From Sulfurimonas sp. HSL3-1 (GTDB lineage: Bacteria > Campylobacterota > Campylobacteria > Campylobacterales > Sulfurimonadaceae), in the NCBI RefSeq assembly GCF_039645995.1, contig NZ_CP147920.1, positions 2,356,001-2,420,000 of the forward strand: a stretch of DNA of 64,000 nt, written 5' to 3'. The notes below the pieces were generated by a model. The model was given only the letters and a program-made list of their open reading frames with translations, did not search any database and had not been told where the DNA came from. Shown piece after piece: positions 43,197-52,323 of the stretch (the first letter of the stretch is position 1; every line of letters starts with the position of its first letter). The position numbers were made by a program, and so were the translations under genes.

Positions 43197-44119
43197 CGGA
43201 GCACTTCCGGACGCTCGCCGGTCAGCGTTTTCAGGAACGCCACGATTGCCCTGACGTCCTTGTCGCTCAATTCGACCCCCAGGTTATGGTAGCTCATCTT
43301 CTGAACTGCGTCGGTCAGGGTCTTGGAAGAGGCGTCGTGGAAATAGGGAGCCGTCAGGGCGATGTTACGCAGGGTCGGGACCTTGTAAACGTTCATGTGG
43401 CGGCGTTGATTCGTCACGGCATGCAGGTCCGGCGCCGCTTCGTCATGCTCATAGGGGACAAAGAGGCCCATCTTTTGGAAAGAGTTCCCCCCGATGTTGA
43501 TCCCGTTATGGCAGGTGATGCAGCCGTAGGCCTTGAACCGCTGATACCCCTCCAGCTCCAGCGGGGAAAGGGTTGTCTCCCCCCGCAAGAAGCGGTCGAA
43601 AGGGCTGTCGGGCGTCACCAGCGCCTTTTCAAACTCCACGATCGCCTCGATCGCCTGCTCATAGGTGATCTCCCCTTCGCCGTAAACGGCGGCAAAGGCT
43701 TTGACATAGTCGGGGTCCGCATTGAGGCGCTGCGCAATCGTGGTGCTTTCCATGCCCATCTCGACAGGGTTGTGGATCGGGCCGCTGGCCTGCTCCATGA
43801 GCGATGCCGCGCGCCCGTTCCAGAACTGCTTGAAGTTGTAGCGGGCGTTATACACGGTCGGTGACTGGACGCTGCCCGTTTTCCCCCCGACCCCGATGGA
43901 GACCGGACGGGGATCCGCACCGCCATAATTGAAACTGTGGCAGGTGGCGCAGGCGACCGTTTTGTCACTGGAGAGCAGGGTGTCGCTGAAGAGCTGCCGC
44001 CCCAGGGCCGCCTTGGCGTGGTCGTACACCACACTCCTGGGGAGGGGCTTAATGGGTTCCTGCCCCATCGCGAGAGACGAAAAGGCCGATAATACGATCA
44101 CTGCGAGCCAATATTTCAT
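43193..44119 (-). CDS. Di-haem cytochrome c peroxidase
   Basis: 308-residue periplasmic enzyme reducing H2O2 with electrons from cytochrome c. It has a signal peptide (YWLAVIVLSAFSSLAMG), a first haem motif VACATCHSFNYGG, a second haem motif YGCITCHNGINIGG, and VYKVPTLRNIALTAPYFHDAS with the distal ligand region, as in CcpA/MauG-family peroxidases. TATACT lies only 7 bp before the ATG, suggesting a leaderless message. The gene heads a three-gene run with GGDEF-EAL and GDH genes. Confidence 0.93.
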   Translation of the reverse strand: MKYWLAVIVLSAFSSLAMGQEPIKPLPRSVVYDHAKAALGRQLFSDTLLSSDKTVACATCHSFNYGGADPRPVSIGVGGKTGSVQSPTVYNARYNFKQFWNGRAASLMEQASGPIHNPVEMGMESTTIAQRLNADPDYVKAFAAVYGEGEITYEQAIEAIVEFEKALVTPDSPFDRFLRGETTLSPLELEGYQRFKAYGCITCHNGINIGGNSFQKMGLFVPYEHDEAAPDLHAVTNQRRHMNVYKVPTLRNIALTAPYFHDASSKTLTDAVQKMSYHNLGVELSDKDVRAIVAFLKTLTGERPEVLR

Positions 44120-44126
44120 TAGATCG

Positions 44127-44132
44127 AGTATA
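44127..44132 (-). promoter_or_regulatory. -10 box 7 bp before the peroxidase ATG (TATACT)
   Basis: TATACT on the minus strand, preceded by TATGC (extended -10-like), 7 bp from the start codon. No Shine-Dalgarno fits in between. Confidence 0.45.
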
Positions 44133-44170
44133 GCATAAGCGCGCCCCGCTTTTTCAAACGCAAAGCGCGA

Positions 44171-44824
44171 TCAGCGCACCTTCTCGGCGAGGCGCCAGAA
44201 AAGGCGGAGGCTGCGGAGGGCGCGGTGGTCCATACGGTAATGGATCCCCTCCAGGTAGGCGAGGATATCCTGTGGCCGGACACCGGTACGCGCGGCAGCG
44301 CGTTTGAGCAGGTACTGCGGGATTTTCTGGGGACGCCGGGCGAAAGCACGGCCGAGCCGCCGCATCTGTTTTTCGTTCCCCTGGTACGACAGCAGTCCGA
44401 AAACAAAAGGGAGACCGTAGCGTTTGTGCCACTCTTCGGCCAGATCGAGGGCCTCAACCCCCTCCAGATAGGCCCGCAACGCGGGATCGCCGATAATGAC
44501 CCTCCCCTCGAGCCCCAACACCCGCGTCAGGGCGTTGGAGGTCTCCGAAGCCGTATCCGTCTGAGGGCTTTCGGAGGGGATCAACAAGACGCTCTGCACG
44601 GGGCCGTCGGCGATGATCCCGAGGTTCAGATGTTTCTGCCCCTTGGCCCGGATACTGGAGATGAACGCAGCATCGATCTTGCGCGCCCGGTAGGCACGGT
44701 TGATGGCGGAGGGCACGTTCGCCCCGTGACGCAGCATCATCTGCGACCGCGACGCGCGCAGGTAACGCTTCATAAAAATGTGAAACGGCAGCAGATTCAG
44801 ATATTCGATCCGGCCAAAACGCAT
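44171..44824 (-). CDS. mqnA: Chorismate dehydratase MqnA (futalosine menaquinone pathway)
   Basis: 217-residue periplasmic-binding-like enzyme that dehydrates chorismate to 3-enolpyruvylbenzoate, entry to the futalosine route of menaquinone synthesis. RFGRIEYLNLLPFHIFMKRYL, DAAFISSIRAKGQKHLNLGIIADGPVQSVLL and the C-terminal GIHYRMDHRALRSLRLFW match the Campylobacterota branch. AGGAGG lies 4 nt before the ATG. It stands alone, divergent from the moa genes. This pathway supports the Campylobacterota assignment. Confidence 0.9.
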   Translation of the reverse strand: MRFGRIEYLNLLPFHIFMKRYLRASRSQMMLRHGANVPSAINRAYRARKIDAAFISSIRAKGQKHLNLGIIADGPVQSVLLIPSESPQTDTASETSNALTRVLGLEGRVIIGDPALRAYLEGVEALDLAEEWHKRYGLPFVFGLLSYQGNEKQMRRLGRAFARRPQKIPQYLLKRAAARTGVRPQDILAYLEGIHYRMDHRALRSLRLFWRLAEKVR

Positions 44825-44849
44825 AGCCCCTCCTGAAATAAAGCTAACA

Positions 44850-44855
44850 ATTATA
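44850..44855 (-). promoter_or_regulatory. mqnA promoter -10 box (TATAAT)
   Basis: TATAAT on the minus strand 25 bp before the mqnA ATG, in the 109-bp divergent gap with moaD. Confidence 0.45.
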
Positions 44856-44897
44856 CGGCGCCTCCTCTGAAATAACCCGTCCTCAACTCCGCTTTGT

Positions 44898-44903
44898 TAT
44901 AAT
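44898..44903 (+). promoter_or_regulatory. moa operon promoter -10 box (TATAAT)
   Basis: TATAAT 30 bp upstream of the moaD ATG, followed by AAGGATT as ribosome site. Confidence 0.5.
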
Positions 44904-44933
44904 CACGGACTTGTTTTCATAAGGATTACCACT

Positions 44934-45155
44934 ATGGTTCGTATCGAATTCCTTGGGCCGATCAACAAACCGGCCATCGAAATGGAAGCCGCCACCCTCG
45001 CAGACGTCGCCAAGGCCCTGCGCGAGGATGCCGAACTTGCCCCCTGGCTGGAGAACAGCGCCGTCGCCGTCAACGACACCCTCGTTGCCGGCCTCGAGAC
45101 GCCACTGAAATCCGGGGACAAAGTCTCCCTGCTTCCGCCGGTCTGCGGAGGCTGA
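44934..45155 (+). CDS. moaD: Molybdopterin synthase small subunit MoaD
   Basis: 73-residue ubiquitin-like sulfur carrier. It starts VRIEFLGPINKPAIE and ends LLPPVCGG, the C-terminal Gly-Gly that becomes the thiocarboxylate used to make molybdopterin dithiolene. First of moaD-moaE-moeA, with moaE 3 bp later. Confidence 0.92.
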   Translation: MVRIEFLGPINKPAIEMEAATLADVAKALREDAELAPWLENSAVAVNDTLVAGLETPLKSGDKVSLLPPVCGG

Positions 45156-45158
45156 GGC

Positions 45159-45608
45159 GTGCTAGAACTCTTTGACGGGGCACTCGACGTGCCCGCACTG
45201 CTGACACGCTGGTACGAAGAGGAGGCGCAGAGCAACTACGGCGCCTACATCCCCTTTGTCGGGACCGTCCGCGACGAGAACGGCATCGAGGGACTGAGCT
45301 TCGACATCTACGAACCGATCCTTAACAACTGGTTCGATGCCTGGCAGGAAAAAGCCGCCGAGAAGGGTGCCGTCCTGAAGATGGCCCACAGCCGCGGCGA
45401 CGTCCTGTTGCACGAATCCTCCTACATTGCCGCCGTCTTCTCCCCCAAACGCCGCGTGGCCCTGGAGACGATCGAGGCGTTCGTCGAGGACTTCAAAGCC
45501 AGCGCCCCCATCTGGAAATACGACCTCATAAACGGCAAACGGGTCTACGCCGATGACCGTTCCACCGCCATCAAAGGCAGCGGGCTGCTGGCCGGGGGTG
45601 AGTCGTGA
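45159..45608 (+). CDS. moaE: Molybdopterin synthase large subunit MoaE
   Basis: 149-residue catalytic subunit that transfers sulfur from MoaD to precursor Z. The motifs are YIPFVGTVRDEN, AHSRGDVLLHESSYIAAVFSPKR and FKASAPIWKYD with the active-site lysine region. It starts with GTG. It overlaps moeA by 4 bp (GTGA), so moaD, moaE and moeA form one translational chain. Confidence 0.94.
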   Translation: MLELFDGALDVPALLTRWYEEEAQSNYGAYIPFVGTVRDENGIEGLSFDIYEPILNNWFDAWQEKAAEKGAVLKMAHSRGDVLLHESSYIAAVFSPKRRVALETIEAFVEDFKASAPIWKYDLINGKRVYADDRSTAIKGSGLLAGGES

Positions 45609-46819
45609 GTTTCCTCTCCTACACCGAATCCGTCGACCGCCTGCTCTCCCTCGATACCGGCCGCGTCCGCGTTGAGAAAGTCGCCCTGCCCGACGCGCTC
45701 GGGCGCATGCTTGCCGAACATATCGTCGCCGACGAGGACTACCCCCGCCACCCGACGGCCTCCATGGACGGCTACGCCATCGTGGCCGCCGACCAGAGTC
45801 AAGGCGCGATCGCCCTCTCCCGCAGCGACAACCCCGCCGGCAGCGACGGCCGGGAAGCCGTCCGCAGCGGCATGGCCGTCAAGACCTTTACCGGCGCCAA
45901 GATGCCCGAGGGTGCCGACACCCTCATCCCCATCGAGAACGTCACGGTCGAAAACGGTGCCATCCGCATCGACACCCCCGTACGCGAAGGGTTCAGCGTC
46001 CGTCCCGTCGGCGAGAGCTACTTTGAAGGCGAGATCCTCATCCCCGCCGGCACGGCCATCGGCTATGCCGAGATCGGGGTGATGGCGGGACTGAACCGCG
46101 TCATGATCCCCGTCGCCCGCCGCCCCCGCGTCGGCGTCCTCTCGACCGGCAGCGAGATCCTCGACCTGGGCGAACGCGAACGCACCGATTCGCAGATCCG
46201 TAGCTCCAACAACTACACCCTCGCCGCCCTGGCGCAAAGCGCCGGCGCGGAAGTCGTGCAGCTCGGCACCGCCGAGGATGACCGGCAGAGCATTACGGCC
46301 GCCTTCGAGAACGCCCTGGAGTGCAGCGACATCGTCGTCAGTACCGGCGGGGTCAGCGTCGGCGACTACGACTTCGTCAAGGACGTCGTTCCGGCCCTGG
46401 GGGCGACCGTCATCTTCAAAGGGGTACGGATGAAACCGGGGCAGCACGTCATGGTCGCCCAGCGCGGCAATCAGTTCATCCTGGCCCTGCCCGGCTTCGC
46501 CTACTCCTCGACGGTCACCTTTATTCTCTACGCCCTGCCGCTTATCCGAAAGATGCTCGGGCGCGATCCCGGCCATACCATCGTCGAGGCGACCCTGGCC
46601 GAGCCCTTCAACAAACGCTCGAACAAAAGCGAATTCACGACCTGCAACCTCCGCCTGAGCGAAGGAAAATATCTCGTCGATTTCGAAGAGAAGAAAGCGG
46701 CCTCCTCCGCGGTACTGACCAATATGCTGGACAACGCCGCCCTGATGATCACCGACGAAAGCGACGGCCCGCTGGATGCGGGGACCGTCGTACGCGTCAT
46801 CCGGCTCGACCGGTTGTAG
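45605..46819 (+). CDS. moeA: Molybdopterin molybdotransferase MoeA
   Basis: 404-residue enzyme that inserts molybdate into adenylylated molybdopterin. The N-terminal [58 protein letters not shown] and MKPGQHVM are all standard MoeA blocks. GTG start inside the moaE stop. Anaerobic or microaerobic respiration on molybdoenzymes is a reasonable context. Confidence 0.95.
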   Translation: MSFLSYTESVDRLLSLDTGRVRVEKVALPDALGRMLAEHIVADEDYPRHPTASMDGYAIVAADQSQGAIALSRSDNPAGSDGREAVRSGMAVKTFTGAKMPEGADTLIPIENVTVENGAIRIDTPVREGFSVRPVGESYFEGEILIPAGTAIGYAEIGVMAGLNRVMIPVARRPRVGVLSTGSEILDLGERERTDSQIRSSNNYTLAALAQSAGAEVVQLGTAEDDRQSITAAFENALECSDIVVSTGGVSVGDYDFVKDVVPALGATVIFKGVRMKPGQHVMVAQRGNQFILALPGFAYSSTVTFILYALPLIRKMLGRDPGHTIVEATLAEPFNKRSNKSEFTTCNLRLSEGKYLVDFEEKKAASSAVLTNMLDNAALMITDESDGPLDAGTVVRVIRLDRL

Positions 46820-46833
46820 CAATGGGAGAGAAG

Positions 46834-47436
46834 ATGCAGCTCGTACTCGCCACCTCCAACAAGGGGAAGATCCGTGAGATCGCCCAGCTCTGCGACAGCT
46901 TCGAGGTCGTCGCCTTCAACGATCTCGTCGACCTCGGCGAGATCGTCGAGGACGGCGATACCTTCGCCGCAAACGCGATGATCAAGGCGCGCACCGTCTA
47001 TGACGCCCTGAACGACCCCGATGCCATTGTCCTCTCCGACGACAGCGGCATCAGCGTCGAAGCCCTGGACAACGCCCCCGGCATCTACAGCGCGCGCTAT
47101 GCCGGCAAAGGCGCGACGGACAAAGACAACCTCAACAAGCTCGTCGAAGCCCTCAAAGCCAAGGGACTCACAGAGTCCCCCGCCTTCTACACCGCCGCCA
47201 TCAGCATCGTCTGCCGCGAAGGCGAATACACCGTCCACGGCTGGATGCACGGGAAAGTCATCGATACCCCCCGCGGCGACGGCGGCTTCGGCTACGACCC
47301 GATGTTCATTCCCCAGGGATACGATCAAACCCTCGGCGAACTGGACGGCGAGATCAAGAAACGCATCTCCCACCGCTCCAAGGCCCTGGGCCTCGCCAAG
47401 GTCGTCCTGGCCACCATCCGCAAGGCGCGCCACTAG
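46834..47436 (+). CDS. rdgB: Non-canonical purine NTP pyrophosphatase RdgB (HAM1)
   Basis: 200-residue house-cleaning enzyme that hydrolyses dITP/XTP. The N-terminal [38 protein letters not shown] and [13 protein letters not shown] are signature blocks, with the C-terminal SHRSKAL. The ATG at 46834 follows GGGAGAGA closely and gives the family start; an ATG four codons earlier is an alternative. It follows moeA by about 14 bp. Confidence 0.94.
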   Translation: MQLVLATSNKGKIREIAQLCDSFEVVAFNDLVDLGEIVEDGDTFAANAMIKARTVYDALNDPDAIVLSDDSGISVEALDNAPGIYSARYAGKGATDKDNLNKLVEALKAKGLTESPAFYTAAISIVCREGEYTVHGWMHGKVIDTPRGDGGFGYDPMFIPQGYDQTLGELDGEIKKRISHRSKALGLAKVVLATIRKARH

Positions 47437-47474
47437 CGCCTGCCTAAACATCCCAGCCTTAACGACATTTCAGT

Positions 47475-47480
47475 TATAAT
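47475..47480 (+). promoter_or_regulatory. -10 box 6 bp before the kdsD ATG (TATAAT)
   Basis: TATAAT, six bases, then ATG at 47487; no Shine-Dalgarno can fit in a transcript starting at the usual distance. Suggests leaderless kdsD mRNA. Confidence 0.5.
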
Positions 47481-47486
47481 CTCTCT

Positions 47487-48455
47487 ATGAAACAAAACTA
47501 TATTCCCGTAGCACGCGAGGTGCTTTCCATCGAAGCCGACACCCTGAAAAAGGCCTCGGAAGTCCTCGATGAAAGCATCAACCTCGCCGTCAACCTCATC
47601 CTCGAAACCCGCGGTAAACTGATCGTGACGGGGGTGGGCAAATCGGGCCTGATCGGCGCCAAAATCGCCGCCACGATGGCCTCGACGGGAACCCCGAGCT
47701 TTTTCCTTCACCCCACCGAAGCGCTGCACGGCGACCTGGGCATGATCGGCAAGGAGGACGCCGTCCTCGCCATCAGCTACAGCGGCGAAAGCGAGGAGCT
47801 CAGCTCCATCCTGCCGCACATCAAGCGGTTCGACATTCCGCTCATCGGCCTGACCCGCAGCGCCGAGTCGACGCTGGGGCGCTACAGCGACGTGCTCGTA
47901 CCCATCCGGGTCGAACGCGAAGCCTGCCCCCTCGGCGTCGCCCCGACGAGCTCGACGACCCTGACCCTCGCCGTCGGCGACGCCCTGGCCGTCTGCCTGA
48001 TGAAAGCCCGGGACTTCCAAAAGGAGGATTTCGCCTCTTTCCACCCCGGCGGGAGCCTCGGCCGGAAGCTCTTCGTGAAGGTCGCGGACGTTATGCGCAA
48101 GGAGCAGCTGCCCGTCACCGACGAGAACACCCCGCTCAAAGAAGCCATCGTCACGATGAGCGAGGGGCGTCTGGGCGCCGTGCTGCTGACCGGCAGCGAT
48201 GGCACGCTGCGCGGTCTGCTGACCGACGGGGACCTCCGCCGCGCCCTGATGCTCCCCGGCTTTGACATCAATGCCCCGGCGAAAACCTATGCCACCCCCG
48301 AACCGCGGACCGTCAGAGAGAGCGAAATGCTCGCCAGCGATGCCCTGGTGCTGATGGAAGAGAAGAAGATCCAGCTGCTCATCGTTACCGATGCGGCCGG
48401 CCATATCCACGGCGTGCTCCACCTGCACGACCTCGTTGAAAAGGGGATCGCATGA
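47487..48455 (+). CDS. kdsD: D-arabinose-5-phosphate isomerase (KpsF/GutQ/KdsD family)
   Basis: 322 residues: SIS isomerase domain (LIVTGVGKSGLIGAKIAATMASTGTPSFFLHPTEALHGD) followed by two CBS domains (VADVMRKEQLPVTDENTP, MEEKKIQLLIVTDAAGHIHGVLHL). It converts ribulose-5-P to arabinose-5-P for Kdo in lipopolysaccharide core or capsule. ATGA overlap with the pseudouridine synthase gene. Likely starts a four-gene transcript ending at rarA. Confidence 0.94.
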   Translation: MKQNYIPVAREVLSIEADTLKKASEVLDESINLAVNLILETRGKLIVTGVGKSGLIGAKIAATMASTGTPSFFLHPTEALHGDLGMIGKEDAVLAISYSGESEELSSILPHIKRFDIPLIGLTRSAESTLGRYSDVLVPIRVEREACPLGVAPTSSTTLTLAVGDALAVCLMKARDFQKEDFASFHPGGSLGRKLFVKVADVMRKEQLPVTDENTPLKEAIVTMSEGRLGAVLLTGSDGTLRGLLTDGDLRRALMLPGFDINAPAKTYATPEPRTVRESEMLASDALVLMEEKKIQLLIVTDAAGHIHGVLHLHDLVEKGIA

Positions 48456-49222
48456 CGCGTCTCAACAAATTTATCTCGCACCACTCCACCTATTCCCGCC
48501 GCGAGGCCGACCGCGCCATCCAGGAGGGGTATGTCCGCATCAACGGCGAGGTCGTCACCAACCCGGCCACCCAGGTCGACGAAAAGAACGACGAGGTCTA
48601 CATCAGCGGAAAAAAAGTCAGTACCGTCGAGAAGATGACCGTCATCGTCTACAACAAACCCCGCGGCGAACTCGTCACCAAAAAAGACCCCCAGGGGCGC
48701 CGTACCATCTATGACACGCTGGAGAAACCGTACAAACACTTCATTCCCGTCGGGCGGCTCGACTTTGCCACCGAAGGGCTGCTGCTGCTCACCGACAGCC
48801 CCCGCGTCGCCTCCGTGCTGATGCACTCTGCGCTGGAACGTGTCTACAAAGTCAAGATCAAAGGGCCCGTGACCGAAGCAATGGAGGAGGCGATGCGGGA
48901 GGGGATGCACCTCGAGGACGCCTCGGCCGGGGGCCATGGCAAAAGTGATATCGAAGCAATGACCTTCGCCCCTTTCTACGCCTTCCAGGTGCAGAAGAAC
49001 CGCCACGACTACTCCATCCTCAAGATCGCCATCGGCGAGGGGAAGAACCGCGAGATCCGCCGTTTCTTCGCCCATTTCGGCGCCGAGGTCGCCGACCTGA
49101 AACGCCTCTCCTACGGGGGAATCGAGCTCAACAACCTCCCCACCGGGAAAACGCGTTTTCTTTCCCGCAGCGAATACGCCAGTCTGCGCGACTTCATCAA
49201 AGAAGAGGAGAAGAAACAATGA
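48452..49222 (+). CDS. RsuA/RluB-family pseudouridine synthase
   Basis: 256 residues: N-terminal S4 RNA-binding domain (RLNKFISHHSTYSRREADRAIQEG) and a catalytic domain with the nucleophile Asp in VGRLDFATEGLLLLT and GKNREIRRFFAHFG at the C-terminal side. It isomerises a uridine in rRNA; RluB-like (23S) seems more likely than RsuA but cannot be settled here. It overlaps kdsD and yjbQ by 4 bp each. Confidence 0.92.
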   Translation: MTRLNKFISHHSTYSRREADRAIQEGYVRINGEVVTNPATQVDEKNDEVYISGKKVSTVEKMTVIVYNKPRGELVTKKDPQGRRTIYDTLEKPYKHFIPVGRLDFATEGLLLLTDSPRVASVLMHSALERVYKVKIKGPVTEAMEEAMREGMHLEDASAGGHGKSDIEAMTFAPFYAFQVQKNRHDYSILKIAIGEGKNREIRRFFAHFGAEVADLKRLSYGGIELNNLPTGKTRFLSRSEYASLRDFIKEEEKKQ

Positions 49223-49617
49223 AAACCCTGACGCTCACCACCAAAAGCAAAACGGAAATCACCGACATCACCAACGAGATCCGGGAGGCGGTCATCACCT
49301 CGGGAGTCAAAGAGGGGATCTGCGTCGTCTTCACCCCCCATACGACCACCGGCGTCATGCTCTCCGAAAACGTCGACCCGCGGCTGCAGCGCGACCTGCT
49401 CGGTTCGCTCGCGCGGATCGCACCGGATAATGTCCGCTACGCCCACGGTGGCGGCAATGCGGCGGCCCACATCAAGTCGGCGCGCACGGGCGTCAGCATT
49501 ACCATCCCCGTCGTCGGCGGCCGCCCGCTGCTGGGCGAATGGCAGGGCGTGCTCTTCGCCGAATTCGACGGGCCGCGCGAGGCGCGCGAAGTCATGATCA
49601 AGATCATCGCCGGCTAG
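49219..49617 (+). CDS. yjbQ: YjbQ family protein (UPF0047)
   Basis: 132-residue small beta-rich protein: TDITNEIREAVITSGVKEGICVVFTPHTTTGVML, AHGGGNAAAHIKSARTGVS and the C-terminal LGEWQGVLFAEFDGPR are typical of YjbQ proteins, some of which show weak thiamin-phosphate-synthase activity. The true physiological role is uncertain. It lies between a pseudouridine synthase and rarA, overlapping the first by ATGA and 2 bp from the second. Confidence 0.9.
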   Translation: MKTLTLTTKSKTEITDITNEIREAVITSGVKEGICVVFTPHTTTGVMLSENVDPRLQRDLLGSLARIAPDNVRYAHGGGNAAAHIKSARTGVSITIPVVGGRPLLGEWQGVLFAEFDGPREAREVMIKIIAG

Positions 49618-49619
49618 GA

Positions 49620-50810
49620 ATGGACTTTACCGCGCTGCTCCGTCCCGACACCTTTGACGCCCTGCTGGGCCAGCCGCACCTGAGCGCCCCGGACGCGCCG
49701 CTGCGCACCCTCTGTGAAAAAAATGCGCTGGGGCACACCTTCTTCTACGGTCCCCCCGGTACGGGGAAGACCTCGATCGCCCGCATCATCGCCAAGGTGA
49801 TGGACCTCCCCTTTTATGAATTCAACGCGACCTCGCTGAAGATCGAGCAGCTGCGCAAGATCTTCGACCAGTACAAAAACGCGCTGACAAGACCGCTCCT
49901 CTTTATCGACGAAGTGCACCGCCTGGCCAAGAACCAGCAGGAGGTTCTGCTGCCTGTCATGGAGACTAACTGCGTGTTAGTCATCGGTGCGTCCACCGAA
50001 AACCCCTACTTTTCGCTGACGGCGGCGATGCGCTCGCGTTCCATGCTGTTTGAGCTGAAGCCCGTGGACGAAACGGCGATGGCGACAATCCTGGAAAAGG
50101 CCGTAGCCCAGTCGGGCTGTACGATTGACGAGGATGCCCGCGACTACCTTATCCGCACCAGCGGCGGGGATGCCCGGGCGATGCTGAAACTGCTGGAGTT
50201 TGCCCTGGCGATCCGCAACGATGTCGACCGCGACCTGCTGCAGAGCCTGCGCCCGGCCGCCCAGAGCCGCGGCAGCGCCGAAGCGACAGAGCACTACGAC
50301 CTCGCCTCGGCGCTGATCAAGTCGATCCGCGGTTCCGACCCTGACGCGGCCGTCTACTACCTCGCCCGCCTCATCGAAGGGGGCGAACCGCCCGAGTTCA
50401 TCGCCCGTCGCCTCGTCATCCTGGCCAGCGAGGACGTCGGCAACGCCAACCCCCAGGCATTGACGCTCTGCACCTCCGCTATGACCTCCGTCAAGCAGAT
50501 CGGCTATCCCGAGGCGCGGATTATCCTCGCCCAGGCCGTCATCTACCTCTGTGCCTCTCCCAAGTCCAACAGCGCCTACAGCGCAATCAACGCCGCGCAG
50601 CAGGCGATCAGGGACGGCGTCCTGCTTGATCCGCCTCCGACGATCAAGCAGTTCAACGAACACTACCGCTACCCCCACGACTACGGCGGCTGGGTACCGC
50701 AGGAGTACCTTACCGAACCGCTGCACTTCGTCGACTTCAAGCCCATCGGCTATGAGCAGAAGATGGGGGAGTGGCTGCGCAAAATCCGCGGGGATGACGC
50801 ACCAGCTTAA
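49620..50810 (+). CDS. rarA: Replication-associated recombination protein RarA (MgsA)
   Basis: 396-residue AAA+ ATPase acting at stalled replication forks. Walker A is FYGPPGTGKTSIAR, Walker B is RPLLFIDEVHRLAKNQQ, sensor ASTENPYFS. The C-terminal domain carries EGGEPPEFIARRLVILASEDVGNANPQAL, DGVLLDPPPTIKQFNEHYRYPHDYGG-like and PIGYEQKM blocks common to RarA. Start ATG at 49620, 2 bp after yjbQ; longer starts lie inside yjbQ. Confidence 0.95.
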   Translation: MDFTALLRPDTFDALLGQPHLSAPDAPLRTLCEKNALGHTFFYGPPGTGKTSIARIIAKVMDLPFYEFNATSLKIEQLRKIFDQYKNALTRPLLFIDEVHRLAKNQQEVLLPVMETNCVLVIGASTENPYFSLTAAMRSRSMLFELKPVDETAMATILEKAVAQSGCTIDEDARDYLIRTSGGDARAMLKLLEFALAIRNDVDRDLLQSLRPAAQSRGSAEATEHYDLASALIKSIRGSDPDAAVYYLARLIEGGEPPEFIARRLVILASEDVGNANPQALTLCTSAMTSVKQIGYPEARIILAQAVIYLCASPKSNSAYSAINAAQQAIRDGVLLDPPPTIKQFNEHYRYPHDYGGWVPQEYLTEPLHFVDFKPIGYEQKMGEWLRKIRGDDAPA

Positions 50811-50869
50811 ACGAACAATAAACCCCCCTGTTGTACCTAAAGTAAACACACGCCCTAAGTATTTCTTCT

Positions 50870-50875
50870 TATAAT
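50870..50875 (+). promoter_or_regulatory. MFS gene promoter -10 box (TATAAT)
   Basis: TATAAT 29 bp before the ATG at 50905, in the 94-bp gap after rarA. Confidence 0.5.
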
Positions 50876-50904
50876 GTTGGGATTTTTCCTTCCAAGGATG
50901 CTTG

Positions 50905-52239
50905 ATGAAAACCATCATGAAGAAAACCCTCCCCCTGAGCATGATCATCGGCCTGCGCTTTTTCGGGCTTTTTATCGTCCTCTCCGTGCTGTCGCAATAC
51001 GCCCTGGAACTGCCGGGCGGCACCCCCTTCCTCGCCGGGGTCGCCCTGGGGGGCTACGCCCTGACGCAGGCATTCTTACAGGTCCCTTTCGGGGCGATGA
51101 GTGATAAGTTCGGCCGCAAAAAGACGATCCTTGTCGGGCTGCTCATCTTCGCCGCCGGGTCCGTGATCGCCGCATCGGCGGAGAACGTCTACTGGCTGCT
51201 GCTGGGCCGCTTCCTGCAGGGTGCCGGCGCCATCGGTTCCGTCGTCACCGCGATGATCGCCGACCAGGTCCGCGAGGACGAACGCGCCCACGCCATGGCC
51301 GTCATGGGAATGGTCATCGCCATGAGCTTCGCCGCCTCCATGATCATCGGGCCGCTCGTCGCCGGGGTCTGGTCCGTCTCCGCCCTCTTCTGGCTGACGG
51401 CGATCCTCTCTATCACCGCCCTCGTCATCCTCTTCACCGCCGTACCGGAACCGCCGCAGATCGTCCACCACTACAGCGAGGACGAGGCGCAGATCAAGCA
51501 TGTCTTCAAGGACAAGGAACTGGTGCGCATGTACATCACCTTCCTCTTCCACAGCTCGACGATGGCGATCGCCTTTTTCCTTATCCCGATCATCATGAAA
51601 CAGCAGTTCGGCATGGGCACGATGGAGTTCTGGAAGGTCTACCTCCCCGCCGTTATTTTCGGGATCCTCGCGATGGGACCGGCGGCCGTCTTCGGCGAAA
51701 AATACGCCAAAGGCAAGCAGATCTTCCTCATCTCTATCGGCTTTATCATCGCGGCGTTCGCGCTGATGGGCTTTACGACCTCCTTCTGGGCCTTTGCCGT
51801 CGGCGCCGTCTTCTTCTTCATCGGCTTCAACATGTTCGAGCCGCTCTTGCAGAGTTTCGTCAGCAAATTCGCCAAAGTGCACCAGAAGGGTGCTGCCCTC
51901 GGCGTCGCCAACACCTTCGCCTACGTCGGGATCTTCGTCGGCGGGGCACTGGGCGGGGCGCTCTACCAGCACTTCTCCAAAGAGGGGGTGGCGATCTTCG
52001 TCATGAGCGCATCGGTGCTCTGGTTCCTCTGGATCCTCGGCATGCGCAACCCGGGGCTGCGCGCGACACTCTTCCTCGATTTCGAAGCCTATGACAAGGC
52101 CAAGGTGCCTTCGCTCAAGGGCATGGAGGGGATCTCCGACTTTTACGTCAACGAAACCGAAAGCCTCATTGTCATCAAGTACGATGCCGAACTCCTCAAC
52201 GAAGAGGGGCTCAAAACCCATATGCTCAAAGCGGCCTGA
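50905..52239 (+). CDS. YajR-like MFS transporter with C-terminal soluble domain
   Basis: 444 residues. Twelve membrane helices of the major facilitator type, with the loop motif SDKFGRKKTILVG (motif A) after helix 2. After about residue 380 comes a soluble ~65-residue tail (FLDFEAYDKAKVPSLKGMEGISDFYVN...), like the ferredoxin-fold YAM domain of E. coli YajR. Substrate unknown, probably drug or metabolite efflux. The ATG at 50905 with AAGGA upstream is preferred to a TTG one codon earlier. Confidence 0.87.
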   Translation: MKTIMKKTLPLSMIIGLRFFGLFIVLSVLSQYALELPGGTPFLAGVALGGYALTQAFLQVPFGAMSDKFGRKKTILVGLLIFAAGSVIAASAENVYWLLLGRFLQGAGAIGSVVTAMIADQVREDERAHAMAVMGMVIAMSFAASMIIGPLVAGVWSVSALFWLTAILSITALVILFTAVPEPPQIVHHYSEDEAQIKHVFKDKELVRMYITFLFHSSTMAIAFFLIPIIMKQQFGMGTMEFWKVYLPAVIFGILAMGPAAVFGEKYAKGKQIFLISIGFIIAAFALMGFTTSFWAFAVGAVFFFIGFNMFEPLLQSFVSKFAKVHQKGAALGVANTFAYVGIFVGGALGGALYQHFSKEGVAIFVMSASVLWFLWILGMRNPGLRATLFLDFEAYDKAKVPSLKGMEGISDFYVNETESLIVIKYDAELLNEEGLKTHMLKAA

Positions 52240-52323
52240 CGCCGCACGGGTTCCGCACTGCACTCCTGCAAAAATCCTCTGAAAAAACGTGTAAGAAAAA
52301 AATGACGCTGAAACGGCCGATGC

